The notes below the pieces were generated by a model that searched no databases, was not told the origin of the DNA, and worked only from the letters and a program-made list of their open reading frames with translations. Positions 54,687 through 64,000 of a stretch of 64,000 nucleotides of DNA are shown here, in pieces (position 1 is the first letter of the stretch; every line of letters starts with the position of its first letter). Source of the DNA: Erwinia mallotivora (lineage in GTDB: Bacteria; Pseudomonadota; Gammaproteobacteria; Enterobacterales; Enterobacteriaceae). The DNA lies in the NCBI RefSeq assembly GCF_000590885.1, contig NZ_JFHN01000075.1, positions 1 to 64,000 of the forward strand, given 5' to 3'. Made by a program: the position numbers and the translations under genes.

Positions 54687-55868
54687 CTAACTTTTACAGC
54701 TGATTTGCAGCCGCAGAATAATCATAAATGCGAACAATACGATCAGCGCGGCGGCCAGGTAGATGGAATCCACGCCCTGCCAGCCAATCAGCAGCCCCGC
54801 CAGCGGGCCGGTGATGCCCAGCCCGAAGTCAAGGAAAGCGGAATAAAGGCCCAGCGCCGACCCCTGATTCTGTGGCGTCACCTGTTTGATGGCTTCGACG
54901 CCCAGTGCCGGGAACACCAGCGAAAAACCCGAGCCGGTAAGAAAAGCCCCGATATCCACCATCAGCGGCGAGTTGCCCTGCCAGATCATCAGCAGGCCAG
55001 CACTTTCAATGGCAAACGAAACCAGCGAGACGCGAATGCCGCCGAAGCGACCAATCGCGTTGCTGAACACCAGCCGCATGGCCACAAAACCCAGGCTGAA
55101 CAACGTGAGCGAAAAGGCGGCTCCCTGCCAGTTGTGACTGGAGAAATAGAGGGTGATAAAGGTGGCAATAGTGCCAAAGCCCACGGTGCCCAGTCCAAGG
55201 CACAGGCCATACAGCCAGATACGTGAGAAAACTTTATGAAACGGAATGCGCTGTCCCACCGCCACCACCACGGCGGGACGCTGCGTCGCCAGCCAGAAGC
55301 CCAGAACTGCCATCAGCATAATCAGTACCGCAAAACCGGGGATACCGAAGGCGCTGTTGAGCATCACCCCCAACGGTGCCCCGAGCGCCATCGCCAGATA
55401 GGTTGCCACACCATTCCAGGAAATCACTCTGGCGCTCTGCACCGTCCCCACCAGGTTAATTCCCCACAGCGTCGAGCCGGTCGCCGTCAGGCTTTCTCCG
55501 ATACCCAGCACCACGCGCCCTGCCGCCAGCAGCAGCAGGCTGGTTAACGGCGTGCCTGCGGCCAGTACCGCCAGCAGGCTGAATAATCCGCTGGCACCAC
55601 AAAACAGTAAGCCCACCAGCACCACTTTTTTTGGGCCAAGCAAATCAGCATAGCGCCCGGCCTGCGGGCGACTGACCAGGGTGGAGAAGTATTGCAGACT
55701 GATAATCAGACCGGCAATAAACGAGCTGTACCCCAGATGATGCTGGACGTAGCCGGGCAGTACCGCCAGCGGCAGGCCGATCGACAGGTAGCAAAAGAAG
55801 GTAAAAATCACCACTGAGATAATACGTTTGTTCAGCTGTGAGCCGGACAGTGCGGGAGCAGAAGACAT
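54687..55868 (-). CDS. MFS transporter, YfcJ/YhhS family
   Basis: 393 aa, twelve predicted helices. Motif A-like RPQAGRYADLLGPKKVVL after helix 2 and GESLTATGSTLWGINLVG near helix 5, as in the YfcJ/YhhS (UPF0226) group of E. coli. Substrates of the group are not well known. The gaps on both sides (54519-54686 and 55869-56066) show no further gene. Confidence 0.85.
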   Translation of the reverse strand: MSSAPALSGSQLNKRIISVVIFTFFCYLSIGLPLAVLPGYVQHHLGYSSFIAGLIISLQYFSTLVSRPQAGRYADLLGPKKVVLVGLLFCGASGLFSLLAVLAAGTPLTSLLLLAAGRVVLGIGESLTATGSTLWGINLVGTVQSARVISWNGVATYLAMALGAPLGVMLNSAFGIPGFAVLIMLMAVLGFWLATQRPAVVVAVGQRIPFHKVFSRIWLYGLCLGLGTVGFGTIATFITLYFSSHNWQGAAFSLTLFSLGFVAMRLVFSNAIGRFGGIRVSLVSFAIESAGLLMIWQGNSPLMVDIGAFLTGSGFSLVFPALGVEAIKQVTPQNQGSALGLYSAFLDFGLGITGPLAGLLIGWQGVDSIYLAAALIVLFAFMIILRLQISCKS

Positions 55869-56066
55869 GTCAGAACCAGAAAATTAATGCGATGTGATTT
55901 ATATCATACGCGTAGCAGGCTAAGAGATCGCGGCCGCAGCAGGAAAAAATGTCTCAGCCTGCAACAGAGAGTAAAAGATCCCGCTTAAAATGCGGCTTCA
56001 GCTGGCGGGGTAGCGGCTTTTTCCGCCAGGGTACGCCTCAGGGATGTGCCGTGGGCTTCAGCCCAA

Positions 56067-57014
56067 TCAGACCAGTGCCTGCACATTAACGTCGATAGCT
56101 GCCGCAATCTCTGCGGAATTTTTCATTGCCCGGATCAGACTGAACAGATCGCTGGCCTGCGGGTACTGTTTCCGCAGATAGCCAAGCCACTGTTTGATCC
56201 TCGCCACGTGGTACAGCCCGGTATCACCCTGTTTTTCCAGCTGAATGTAGCGGTATAACAACAGCAGCACTTCCGGCCACGGCATCGGTGGCGCGTTCTC
56301 TTTTATTACCCGGCTCAGATTGGGGATGCACAATGCACCGCGTCCGATCATCACGGCATCGCAACCGGTTACCTGCATACAGGCCTGCGCGCTTTGCCAG
56401 TCCCAGATTTCACCGTTGGCTATCACCGGAATGTTCAGTCGCTGCCGGATGTCCGCAATCGCCTGCCAGTTTATTCGCTCAGCCCGGTAGCCATCCTCTT
56501 TGGTACGGCCATGCACCACCAGCTCGGTGGCACCCGCCTGCTCCACCGCATCAGCGATTTCAAACTGCCGCTCGCCGGACTCCCATCCCAGCCGGACTTT
56601 TACCGTCACCGGCAATGAAGCCGGCACCGCCTGACGCATGGCGCTGGCGGCCTGAAAAATCAGTTCGGGATCTTTCAGCAAGGTGGCCCCGCCCCCGCTG
56701 CCATTCACCGTTTTAGACGGGCAGCCACAGTTAAGATCAACGCCCCAGGAACCCAGCGACACCGCACGTGCGGCATTTTCCGCCAGCCATGAAGGATGCT
56801 GTCCCAGCAGCTGAACACGCACCCGGGTGCCGGAGGGTGTGCGGCTGGCATGGTGAAGTTCAGGGCAGAGACGGTAAAAGGATTTGACCGGCAGCAGCTG
56901 GTTAACCACCCGCAGGAATTCGGTAATGCAGAGATCGTAGTCGTTGACGCCGGTAAGCAGTTCACGCACCAGTGAGTCCAGCACGCCCTCCATCGGGGCC
57001 AGTAAAACGCGCAT
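56067..57014 (-). CDS. dusC: tRNA-dihydrouridine(16) synthase DusC
   Basis: FMN-dependent enzyme reducing U16 in tRNA D-loops. 315 aa, like E. coli DusC. The TIM-barrel flavin site and catalytic Cys are visible in [46 protein letters not shown] and [10 protein letters not shown]. The ATG at 57014 gives [11 protein letters not shown]; six codons are open upstream. Confidence 0.94.
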   Translation of the reverse strand: MRVLLAPMEGVLDSLVRELLTGVNDYDLCITEFLRVVNQLLPVKSFYRLCPELHHASRTPSGTRVRVQLLGQHPSWLAENAARAVSLGSWGVDLNCGCPSKTVNGSGGGATLLKDPELIFQAASAMRQAVPASLPVTVKVRLGWESGERQFEIADAVEQAGATELVVHGRTKEDGYRAERINWQAIADIRQRLNIPVIANGEIWDWQSAQACMQVTGCDAVMIGRGALCIPNLSRVIKENAPPMPWPEVLLLLYRYIQLEKQGDTGLYHVARIKQWLGYLRKQYPQASDLFSLIRAMKNSAEIAAAIDVNVQALV

Positions 57015-57167
57015 ATCACAAGCCGTCCACAATAAAAGACAGGGAGTCTGACAGGCTGAGTTTTCCCGGCGGCATCAGCCGCAGAACAGCAGAGTGCAAT
57101 GCCTGCCGGGATCTGTATATGTCAGCCCGCAACCGCAGGGAGAGCTGACCTCCCCCTGCAAAAGCCG

Positions 57168-58580
57168 TTATGCCGGATCAGAGCGGCGCTGGCGGGGTTT
57201 GTTACGCGCAGCACCGTTGCCGCCAGCGGCAGGTTTTGCCCCTGAGCCAGAGCCCTGACGGCGTTGACCACCATTCTGGTTACGCTCACCGCCCGACCAG
57301 GGACCGCGCTCTCCGCCGCCACTGCTGTTGCTTTTGCCGCCGCCCTGACGACCTCCGCCGCGATGCCCCTGAGGCGCGCCCCGTCCACCGCCGCCGCCGC
57401 GCTGCTGACGCCCATTCTGGATCGGCTCGGCTTTAATCGACGGGTCTGGTTCAAATCCGTCTAAAGCAATACGTGGGATCTCACGTTTCAGCAGACGTTC
57501 AATATCACGCAGCAGTTTATGCTCATCGACACAAACCAGCGACAGCGCCTCGCCGGTTGCCGCCGCGCGACCGGTACGCCCTATGCGGTGAACATAGTCT
57601 TCCGGCACGTTTGGCAACTCATAGTTCACCACATGAGGCAGCTCAGAAATATCAATGCCACGCGCGGCAATATCGGTGGCAACCAGCACGCGAATTTTAT
57701 TCTCTTTAAAATCGCTCAGCGCGCGGGTGCGGGCACCCTGGCTCTTGTTACCGTGGATCGCCGCGGCGGTGATACCGTCTTTATTCAGCTGTTCCGCCAG
57801 ATGGTTAGCACCGTGCTTGGTCCGGGTGAACACCAGCACCTGCTGCCAGTTATCACGGCCAATCATCAGTGACAGCAGCTCCCGCTTACGCTTCTTATCA
57901 ACAAAATGCACATGCTGAGTGACCTGTTCAGATGCGGTATTGCGACGCGCAACCTCAACCTGTTCCGGATTGTGCAGCAGCTTCTCTGCCAGCCCTTTAA
58001 TTTCATCGGAGAAGGTGGCGGAAAACAGAAGGTTCTGACGTCTGGCGGGCAGTTTTGCCAGCACGCGGCGGATATCGTGAATAAAGCCCATGTCCAACAT
58101 GCGATCGGCTTCGTCCAGTACCAGGATTTCCACTTTCGACAGATCCAGCGCGTTCTGATGTTCGAGATCGAGCAGGCGGCCGGGGGTGGCAATCAGCACG
58201 TCAACGCCACCACGCAGCTTCATCATCTGCGGATTAATGCTGACGCCGCCGAACACCACCAGCGAACGCAGATTGAGGTATTTGCTGTAATCATGCACAT
58301 TTTCACCCACCTGTGCCGCCAGCTCGCGGGTGGGGGTGAGGATCAGGGCACGAACCGGACGCCGCCCTTTCGGGTTCGGCTCCGCACTGCTGAGTCGTTG
58401 TAACAAAGGCAGGGTAAAACCGGCGGTTTTACCGGTACCGGTCTGAGCGCTGGCCATCAGGTCACGGCCCGCCAGTACCACAGGAATCGCCTGACGCTGA
58501 ATGGGCGTTGGCTCGTTATAGCCCTGTTCAGCAACAGCGCGCAAAATATCGGCATTCAGGCCGAGAGAATCGAATGACAT
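57168..58580 (-). CDS. rhlE: ATP-dependent RNA helicase RhlE
   Basis: DEAD-box RNA helicase involved in ribosome maturation and RNA turnover. 470 aa. Motifs in order: Q-motif with [10 protein letters not shown], Walker [32 protein letters not shown] in [16 protein letters not shown] in FSATFS, and [10 protein letters not shown]. The C-terminal 90 residues are a Gly/Arg/Gln-rich, RGG-like tail for RNA binding. The ATG at 58580 matches the E. coli start MSFDSLGL; the frame is open 69 codons further upstream but unlike the family. Confidence 0.95.
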   Translation of the reverse strand: MSFDSLGLNADILRAVAEQGYNEPTPIQRQAIPVVLAGRDLMASAQTGTGKTAGFTLPLLQRLSSAEPNPKGRRPVRALILTPTRELAAQVGENVHDYSKYLNLRSLVVFGGVSINPQMMKLRGGVDVLIATPGRLLDLEHQNALDLSKVEILVLDEADRMLDMGFIHDIRRVLAKLPARRQNLLFSATFSDEIKGLAEKLLHNPEQVEVARRNTASEQVTQHVHFVDKKRKRELLSLMIGRDNWQQVLVFTRTKHGANHLAEQLNKDGITAAAIHGNKSQGARTRALSDFKENKIRVLVATDIAARGIDISELPHVVNYELPNVPEDYVHRIGRTGRAAATGEALSLVCVDEHKLLRDIERLLKREIPRIALDGFEPDPSIKAEPIQNGRQQRGGGGGRGAPQGHRGGGRQGGGKSNSSGGGERGPWSGGERNQNGGQRRQGSGSGAKPAAGGNGAARNKPRQRRSDPA

Positions 58581-58828
58581 AAAATTGACAGACTCCGGAT
58601 CCGCCCTGACCGCGCCAGGCGGTGTAGTTTCCAGGGGGAAAATATGACGCCAGGCACTGCCTGACGTTTGAAAGGGGGCACAAACCACGGTGCGTAAGGC
58701 GCAGATTATACCAGAGATTATCCTGACACAGAGAGTATTTCTTTTGGCCTCATCCCCCACGGGGAGCAGAGAGAGCTCATTGCGCAACAGTTAACCGGGT
58801 TTTGACTCAGGAGAAATCAGAGGGAGAA

Positions 58829-58850
58829 CGGACCACCAGTCTGTGGTCCG
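58829..58850 (-). terminator. Hairpin downstream of ybhQ
   Basis: CGGACCAC (58829-58836) pairs with GTGGTCCG (58843-58850), eight bases past the ybhQ stop on the minus strand, followed by TTCTCCC, a weak T-tract. The rest of the gap up to rhlE (58581-58828) is its upstream region. Confidence 0.45.
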
Positions 58851-58857
58851 TTGTGGC

Positions 58858-59247
58858 TCAGCGCTGACGCTGGCGGGCGCGGGCCGTCTCTTTCGCCAGC
58901 AGCGAAACCACTGCGGGTCCGGTAAGCATCAACACCCCGGCAATACCAAGCAGCAGATTGTTGTGGATAACCTGCGAAAGCAGGTAAAGCACCAACATGG
59001 CGGCCCCAAAATAGTAAGTGGTGGTGACGTCTTCAAGAAAGTCACCTGTCCGGCGGAAACCGCTCAGACGCTGGGTCAGTAACATGGCGGCGAATACGCT
59101 GGCGTAAAGCGCAAGTAACACCACGCTGACCTGCAACAGTGCCTGGTGCTTCCAGCCCAACACCAGCGCGGCAATCAACATCAGGTGCAGCGTAATATGT
59201 ACCCAGGTTTGTCCGGTGACAATCTGCACACGATTAGACCATTTCAT
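58858..59247 (-). CDS. ybhQ: Inner membrane protein YbhQ
   Basis: 129 aa, four predicted helices, similar to E. coli YbhQ (136 aa), including TTTYYFGAAMLVLYLLSQVI and IAGVLMLTGPAVVSLLAK. Function unknown. The ATG at 59247 follows GGAGAA; a 16-codon upstream extension overlaps the ybhP promoter region. Divergent from ybhP, as in E. coli. Confidence 0.88.
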   Translation of the reverse strand: MKWSNRVQIVTGQTWVHITLHLMLIAALVLGWKHQALLQVSVVLLALYASVFAAMLLTQRLSGFRRTGDFLEDVTTTYYFGAAMLVLYLLSQVIHNNLLLGIAGVLMLTGPAVVSLLAKETARARQRQR

Positions 59248-59429
59248 GATTTTCTCCTGGCAGACCCAACCGGGGTCGCCCAGCTTTGTTAACACGACAG
59301 GTGATAACGAATCTCCTCAGACTAACGCAGTTTTCAGATAATGCCGCAAAGATCGCGGCCCGGTGCCACTCTTTTGTGACAAAGACTACACTTTACTCTT
59401 CACTTTTCGAAAAGGAGAGCGCGCATAGT

Positions 59430-60191
59430 ATGCCACAGGAGCCGCAAGGATTTTCATTAAAAGTCCTGACGATCAATACACATAAAGGTTTTAACGCCTC
59501 AAATCGTCGTTTTATCCTGCCTGAGCTGCGTGATGCAGTCAGAGCAACGGCGGCGGATATTGTTTTTTTACAGGAAGTTATGGGAGCGCACAAGGTCCAT
59601 CAACTTCAGGTTGCTAACTGGCCCGATACGCCTCACTACGAATTTCTGGCTGATACCATGTGGAATGATTTTGCCTATGGCCGTAATGCCGTCTACCCGG
59701 AAGGGGATCACGGTAATGCCGTGCTCTCCCGCTTGCCAATTGTGCAATATGAGAACCGGGACATTTCGGTAGAAGGCACCGAAAAGCGGGGATTGCTGCA
59801 CTGTCAGATTACCCTTCCCCATGCCCCGGGTACTCTGCATGTGGTCTGTGTGCACCTCGGCCTGCGCGATGCGCATCGGGCACGCCAGCTGTCGTTATTG
59901 TGTGAGCTGGTCAACAGCCTGCCAACAGATGCGCCGGTTGTGGTGGCGGGCGACTTTAACGACTGGCAGCAAAAAGCCAATGCCATCCTGCATCACGAAG
60001 CCGGGATGGAAGAAGTATTCAGCCGTCAGTCAGGCCGCCCGGCACGCACCTTCCCTGCCCGCTTTCCCCTGCTGCGCCTCGACCGTATCTACGTGCGCAA
60101 CGCCCGCGTCAGCCATCCGCAAACCATCCCCCTGCGGCCCTGGTCACATCTTTCCGATCACGCCCCTCTGGCAGTGGAGATTCATCTGTGA
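59430..60191 (+). CDS. ybhP: Endonuclease/exonuclease/phosphatase family protein YbhP
   Basis: 253 aa, the same length as E. coli YbhP. EEP-fold hydrolase with [31 protein letters not shown] (metal Glu), VVAGDFNDW and a C-terminal [10 protein letters not shown] carrying the catalytic Asp-His. The substrate is unknown; being fused by overlap to clsB it may act on a phospholipid head group. GTG start of clsB lies inside its stop. Confidence 0.9.
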   Translation: MPQEPQGFSLKVLTINTHKGFNASNRRFILPELRDAVRATAADIVFLQEVMGAHKVHQLQVANWPDTPHYEFLADTMWNDFAYGRNAVYPEGDHGNAVLSRLPIVQYENRDISVEGTEKRGLLHCQITLPHAPGTLHVVCVHLGLRDAHRARQLSLLCELVNSLPTDAPVVVAGDFNDWQQKANAILHHEAGMEEVFSRQSGRPARTFPARFPLLRLDRIYVRNARVSHPQTIPLRPWSHLSDHAPLAVEIHL

Positions 60192-61426
60192 ATATGCAAT
60201 GGCGTGACGGTAACCGGCTGCGGCTGCTGATCAACGGCGAGGACTATTTTCCCCGCGTGTTTGAAGCTATCCGACGGGCCAGAGAAACGGTGCTGCTGGA
60301 AACCTTCATTCTGTTTGAAGATGAGGTGGGAAACCAGCTGCATCAGGTATTGCTGGCAGCCGCCCGACGCGGTGTGAAGGTTGAAGTGATGGTCGATGGT
60401 TACGGTTCGCACGAACTGTCTGAAGATTACATCAGCAGCCTCACTTCAGCGGGCGTGCGCTTTATCTGGTACGACCCGCGACCGCGGGTGTTTGGTATGC
60501 GAACCAATATTTTTCGTCGTCTGCACCGCAAAACCGTGGTCTGCGACGGCGTGATTGCCTTTGTCGGCGGGATTAACTTTTCTGCCGAGCACAACGTCAG
60601 TTTTGGCCCCGAGGCTAAACAGGATTATGCCGTGGAGGTGCGTGGCCCGGTGGTGGATGATATCAGTCGCTATGTGCTTCAGGCGTTCAGCCAGCAAACG
60701 CCCGGGCGCTGGCGACGCGCGCGCTCAGGTCGGCCCTCGCGTCACGCCGCGCCGGGTAAGACTCAGGTGCTGTTTGTCTGGCGGGATAACGAAGACCATC
60801 GCGACGATATCGAGCAGCATTATCTTGCCATGCTGCGTGAGGCAAAGCAGGAAGTGATCATCGCCAACGCCTACTTTTTTCCGGGTTACCATCTGTTGCG
60901 CGAGATGCGTCACGCAGCAAAGCGTGGCGTCAGGGTAAAGCTGATTGTGCAGGGCGAACCCGATATGCCGATTGTTAAGGTGGGTGCTGAGCTGCTCTAT
61001 AACTATCTGGTGGGCGGGGGGGTGGAAGTTTATGAATATATCCGCCGCCCGCTGCATGCCAAGATTGCCGTACAGGATGAGGCCTGGTCCACCGTGGGCT
61101 CCAGCAATCTCGACCCACTGAGCCTGTCGCTTAATCTCGAAGCCAACCTGATGATCGACGATCCTGCTTTCACCCAGATATTACGTCACGAACTTAACAG
61201 GCTGCTGAAGGACGAGTGCCGACAGGTGATGGCAGATGAACTGCCGCCGCAAAACGCCTGGCAGATGGTTAAAAACGTGGTGGTGTTCCATTTTTTACGC
61301 CACTTCCCGGCCATCGCAGGCTGGCTGCCTGCCCATACCCCAAAACTTGCCCAGGTGCCCCCGCCGGTGCAGCCTGAAATGGAAACGCAGGATCGCGTGG
61401 ACGCTGAAGAGAGGATGAAATCCTGA
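60188..61426 (+). CDS. clsB: Cardiolipin synthase ClsB
   Basis: 412 aa phospholipase D-superfamily enzyme making cardiolipin from phosphatidylglycerol. Two HKD motifs, [20 protein letters not shown] and [21 protein letters not shown]. The start is GTG at 60188 (overlapping the ybhP stop) or ATG at 60194. The C-terminal tail (about 30 residues, Pro/Gln-rich) is variable. Middle gene of ybhP-clsB-ybhN. Confidence 0.94.
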   Translation: MNMQWRDGNRLRLLINGEDYFPRVFEAIRRARETVLLETFILFEDEVGNQLHQVLLAAARRGVKVEVMVDGYGSHELSEDYISSLTSAGVRFIWYDPRPRVFGMRTNIFRRLHRKTVVCDGVIAFVGGINFSAEHNVSFGPEAKQDYAVEVRGPVVDDISRYVLQAFSQQTPGRWRRARSGRPSRHAAPGKTQVLFVWRDNEDHRDDIEQHYLAMLREAKQEVIIANAYFFPGYHLLREMRHAAKRGVRVKLIVQGEPDMPIVKVGAELLYNYLVGGGVEVYEYIRRPLHAKIAVQDEAWSTVGSSNLDPLSLSLNLEANLMIDDPAFTQILRHELNRLLKDECRQVMADELPPQNAWQMVKNVVVFHFLRHFPAIAGWLPAHTPKLAQVPPPVQPEMETQDRVDAEERMKS

Positions 61427-62376
61427 TGACCCGCCGGAAATGGTTCAAAAAAGTGCTGACGTGGCTGTTTTTTATTGCGGTCACGGTGCTGCTGGTGCTT
61501 TACGCCAGCAAAGTGGACTGGCAGGAAGTGATGGAGGTCATTCTCCACTACAACCGGGTGGCTGTTCTGGTTTCGGTGGCGCTGGTGGCAATAAGCTACC
61601 TGACCTATGGCGTCTACGATCTGATTGGCCAGGCGTATTGTGGACATAAGCTGCAAAAGCGCCAGGTGATGCTGGTGTCGTTTATCTGCTATGCCTTTAA
61701 TCTGACCCTCAGCACCTGGGTTGGCGGCGTGGCAATGCGCTATCGACTCTACTCCAGGCTGGGACTGGACAGCAGGACCATCACCCGCATTTTTTCGCTC
61801 AGTATTGCCACTAACTGGCTGGGCTATGTGCTGGTTTCCGGCGTGGTGTTCAGTGCGGGTTGGGTGCCGGTGCCTGCCGGCTGGTTTATCGGCGCAGGGA
61901 CGTTACGGGTAATCGGCGTGGCGCTGCTGGCTTTTGTGGTGGTGTGGCTGGCATTTTGTGCCTTCTCCCCGCGCCGCCGCTGGGCGGTAAAGGGCCATCA
62001 GCTGGCACTGCCCTCATTTCGCATGGCGATGTTGCAGTTTGCGGTATCCGGGGCTAACTGGCTGGTGATGGGTGCCATTATCTGGCTGCTGCTGGCGCAG
62101 AAGGTGGACTATCCGCAGGTGCTGGGGGTGTTGTTGATCAGCAGTATTGCCGGGGTGATTATTCATATTCCGGCAGGCATCGGCGTGCTGGAAGCGGTGT
62201 TTCTGGCGTTGCTCAGCGGCGAACACCTCTCCCACGGCGCAATTATTGCGGCGCTGCTGGCGTATCGGGTGCTCTATTTTATCGCGCCGCTGTTGCTGGC
62301 GCTGGTGCTCTATCTGGGGCTGGAGAGTCAGGCGAAAAGCCTGCGGCGAAAAAATCAGCAGGCGATCAACCGGTGA
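61426..62376 (+). CDS. ybhN: YbhN/UPF0104 (LPG synthase TM-like) inner membrane protein
   Basis: 316 aa with about eight helices, of the lysylphosphatidylglycerol synthetase transmembrane (flippase-like) family; contains WVGGVAMRYRLYSRLGL and IIHIPAGIGVLEAVFLALL, both typical. Shares one base with the clsB stop, so it is coupled to it. Probably assists lipid flipping or cardiolipin-related work; unproven. Confidence 0.9.
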   Translation: MTRRKWFKKVLTWLFFIAVTVLLVLYASKVDWQEVMEVILHYNRVAVLVSVALVAISYLTYGVYDLIGQAYCGHKLQKRQVMLVSFICYAFNLTLSTWVGGVAMRYRLYSRLGLDSRTITRIFSLSIATNWLGYVLVSGVVFSAGWVPVPAGWFIGAGTLRVIGVALLAFVVVWLAFCAFSPRRRWAVKGHQLALPSFRMAMLQFAVSGANWLVMGAIIWLLLAQKVDYPQVLGVLLISSIAGVIIHIPAGIGVLEAVFLALLSGEHLSHGAIIAALLAYRVLYFIAPLLLALVLYLGLESQAKSLRRKNQQAINR

Positions 62377-62403
62377 AGGGCGGAGCCTGTTGACGCCAGC
62401 AAT

Positions 62404-62426
62404 AAAAAGGGCGTTATTAAACGCCC
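62404..62426 (-). terminator. ybhL terminator
   Basis: GGGCGTT (62409-62415) pairs with AACGCCC (62420-62426), followed on the minus strand by five T (62404-62408). About 35 bases after the ybhL stop. Confidence 0.75.
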
Positions 62427-62461
62427 GTTGGTGTCTGGCGGGGGCCGCCCCGCCACGCCGG

Positions 62462-63172
62462 TTAACGCCGGTTGCCAAAAATACGTAACAACATCAGGAA
62501 CAGGTTGATAAAGTCCAGATAGAGGGTCAGCGCGCCCAAAATGGAGTAACGGCGCAGGTTCTCTTTGTCGTTGACGTTGATCTCCTCACCGATATTTTTC
62601 AGTTTTTGCGTGTCATAGGCGGTCAGCCCGACAAACACCAGCACTCCGATGTAAGTCACAGCCCACATCAGCGCGGTGCTTTTCAGCCAGATATTGACCA
62701 GGGATGCCAGCACAATACCAATCAGCGCCATAAACAACATGCTGCCAAAACCACTGAGGTCGCGTTTGGTGGTGTATCCCCAGAAACTCATTACGCCAAA
62801 CATACCGCCGGTCACCACAAAAGTACTGGCGATTGAGGAGTAGGTGTAGACGAGGAAAATGCTGGCCAGCGTCAGGCCGGTCAGCGCCGAGTAGAGCATA
62901 AACAGCCCGGTCGCCGCCGCGCCACTGAGTTTATGCACCATGCCGGACAGGACAAACACCAGCCCCAACTGGACAATAATCAGGCCAAAGAAGGTGATGC
63001 GGTTGGCAAAAACCAGCTCCATCACCGCCGGGGTGTTGGCCGCAAACCACGAAACGAAGGCGGTCAGCAGCAGACCGCAGGTCATCCAGCCATAGACCTG
63101 GGCCATATAGGTTTGTAGCCCGGTACTGGCAGGCGAAACAATGGAACCGCCATTGCGTGGATATCTGTCCAT
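62462..63172 (-). CDS. ybhL: Bax inhibitor-1 (TMBIM)-family protein YbhL
   Basis: 236 aa, seven helices, of the BI-1/YccA family (UPF0005), close to E. coli YbhL (234 aa). Features: SPASTGLQTYMAQVYGWMTCGLLLTAF, FWGYTTKRDLSGFGSMLFM and the C-terminal VNDKENLRRYSILGALTLYLDFINLFL with the acidic pH-sensor residues known in the family. Convergent with ybhN. Confidence 0.93.
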   Translation of the reverse strand: MDRYPRNGGSIVSPASTGLQTYMAQVYGWMTCGLLLTAFVSWFAANTPAVMELVFANRITFFGLIIVQLGLVFVLSGMVHKLSGAAATGLFMLYSALTGLTLASIFLVYTYSSIASTFVVTGGMFGVMSFWGYTTKRDLSGFGSMLFMALIGIVLASLVNIWLKSTALMWAVTYIGVLVFVGLTAYDTQKLKNIGEEINVNDKENLRRYSILGALTLYLDFINLFLMLLRIFGNRR

Positions 63173-63403
63173 GATGCTCCCCTTTAAAGAACGTGAAGGT
63201 AATTGTATGCCCCAGATAATTCAGGTTGCAGCAAGGCAGCCAGCAACTCAGGTCAGTGACCGGGATGCGCTTGTGCAGCCAACGCACCTGCAACCTGAAA
63301 TATGAAGGATATAAAACGATAAGCAGTGAGTCTGGCACAGTCATACCAGGTCAGGCCAGCCCCCACCGCGCTTTTTTTCAACAGAAAAAACCGTTCAGCA
63401 CGA

Positions 63404-64000
63404 TCAGCGGGCAGCGCCGCCACGGCTGAGGCAGCTCTGATAGCGGCCATCCACCCGTTGAGCAAACCACGCCGTGGTCAGATTACGGGTGATTTTCGGG
63501 CTTTCCAGTTTAATGCCCGGCAGCATCTCACGCGGCAGGCGTTTTCCGGCCTCTTTATCCGCCAGCGTAAACACCTGCTGCCATAAAGTCGTCTTCTCAA
63601 ATGCCTGCGTCTGGCTCTTTTCCAGCGCACGTCGTATAGCGCTGTTGCTCATATCCAGACGTTTCCCCAGCGTGCGTACCGCCAGTTCGGTTGAACCGGC
63701 CGCATCGGAATCGTACTGGATCAGATCGCCGTCGAGCGCCAGCCGGATCCCACTCAGGCGGGTGACCGCCGCCTGGAAAGCCGCATTGCGGCTGGCATAC
63801 CAACCGGCGTTGAAATCAGCGAAGCGATACAACGGTTTGCTGTAATCGGCCGGGTAGCCCAGCAGGTGCTGAGTGCCAAACCAGACGCCGCCACGGCGGG
63901 TAAACACTTCCTGACGCAGGGTGCCGTTAATCGGGTATGGATAGCCGCTGGCATGAGCCTCGGCAAAGGCAATGCTCACCTGCATCGGTCCGCCGGTATG
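63404..64000 (-). CDS. DUF1615 family (lipo)protein, C-terminal part
   Basis: The gene is cut by the right edge: 199 residues of the C-terminal part are present, and the frame is open to 64000 (HTGGPMQVSIAFAEAH...). The segments GGPMQVSIAFAE, GGVWFGTQHLLGYPADYSKPLYRFADFNAGWYASRNAAFQ and LSGIRLALDGDLIQYD fit the DUF1615 family of periplasmic lipoproteins, some 360 aa long, of unknown function. The apparent internal ATG at 63985 is not a start. The gap 63173-63403 to ybhL shows no gene. Confidence 0.7.
   Translation of the reverse strand, partial: HTGGPMQVSIAFAEAHASGYPYPINGTLRQEVFTRRGGVWFGTQHLLGYPADYSKPLYRFADFNAGWYASRNAAFQAAVTRLSGIRLALDGDLIQYDSDAAGSTELAVRTLGKRLDMSNSAIRRALEKSQTQAFEKTTLWQQVFTLADKEAGKRLPREMLPGIKLESPKITRNLTTAWFAQRVDGRYQSCLSRGGAAR

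Noticed and set aside
54627-55226. 199-codon plus-strand frame opposite the MFS transporter gene
   Set aside because: Hydrophilic low-complexity reverse frame of a membrane protein; no signals.
57168-57420. Tandem-repeat-like GC-rich stretch at the rhlE 3' end
   Set aside because: Explained by the Gly/Arg-rich tail of RhlE; not a CRISPR or mobile repeat.
1-64000. tRNA, rRNA, CRISPR arrays, insertion sequences, prophage
   Set aside because: No cloverleaf, repeat-spacer pattern, transposase, integrase or phage gene was recognised on either strand.

Overview
The window looks like chromosomal DNA of a gamma-proteobacterium of the order Enterobacterales, probably an Erwiniaceae member such as Erwinia or Pantoea. 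This rests on close protein matches to Escherichia coli genes (mntR, ompX, rhtA, dps, glnHPQ, rlmF, ybiB, dinG, dusC, rhlE, ybhQ-ybhP-clsB-ybhN-ybhL, bglX, pbpG, yohC, yohD, idi), recalled from memory and not from a search. The backbone is rearranged relative to E. coli and interspersed with accessory clusters. I see no rRNA, tRNA, CRISPR array, insertion sequence or prophage.

Layout. 1-230: 5' end of a DUF3289-family gene running off the left edge. 0.5-4.7 kb: a three-gene EmrA/EmrB/NodT efflux operon. 4.9-6.8 kb: manganese locus (ybiR, mntR and an unannotated 41-codon mntS with an MntR box). 6.8-12 kb: ompX, rhtA, dps and the glutamine transporter glnHPQ, in which glnP appears to begin with ATA. 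12-14.3 kb: rlmF, a flavin-binding protein and a deoxyribonucleotidase. 14.3-24.5 kb: histidine utilisation cluster of the five-step type (hutG, hutI, hutF, hutD, hutC, hutH, hutU), with HutC-type palindromes in both divergent gaps and an in-frame amber codon in hutU, followed by an M20 amidohydrolase and a second flavin reductase-like gene. 24.6-30.5 kb: ybiB-dinG with a LexA box, a LysR/ureohydrolase divergent pair and an Ail/OmpX-like porin. 31.4-37.1 kb: a tightly packed operon of a MerR/MlrA-type regulator, NTF2-like protein, short-chain dehydrogenase, FAD amine oxidase-like protein, DUF1365, cyclopropane-fatty-acid-synthase-like methyltransferase and a DUF3833 lipoprotein. It resembles light or singlet-oxygen induced lipid-modification operons. 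37-42.7 kb: a small membrane ORF, idi, a chemoreceptor and bglX. 42.7-44.9 kb: an AT-rich island with a 162-bp inverted-repeat element and a DUF3289-DUF943 gene pair, paralogous to the left-edge fragment. 44.9-55.9 kb: an MscS-type channel, pbpG, yohC, yohD, a GH15 glucosidase, an L,D-transpeptidase, a CorA-family transporter and an MFS transporter. 56-64 kb: dusC, rhlE, the ybhQ to ybhL group and a DUF1615 lipoprotein cut by the right edge.

The strongest points for follow-up are the hutU amber codon, the ATA start of glnP, the lipid-modification operon with its TTGTACA repeats, the inverted-repeat mini-element at 43 kb and the DUF3289/DUF943 island. Starts differ from the longest open frames in many places. 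I moved them to agree with Shine-Dalgarno sequences, signal peptides and known family N-termini.
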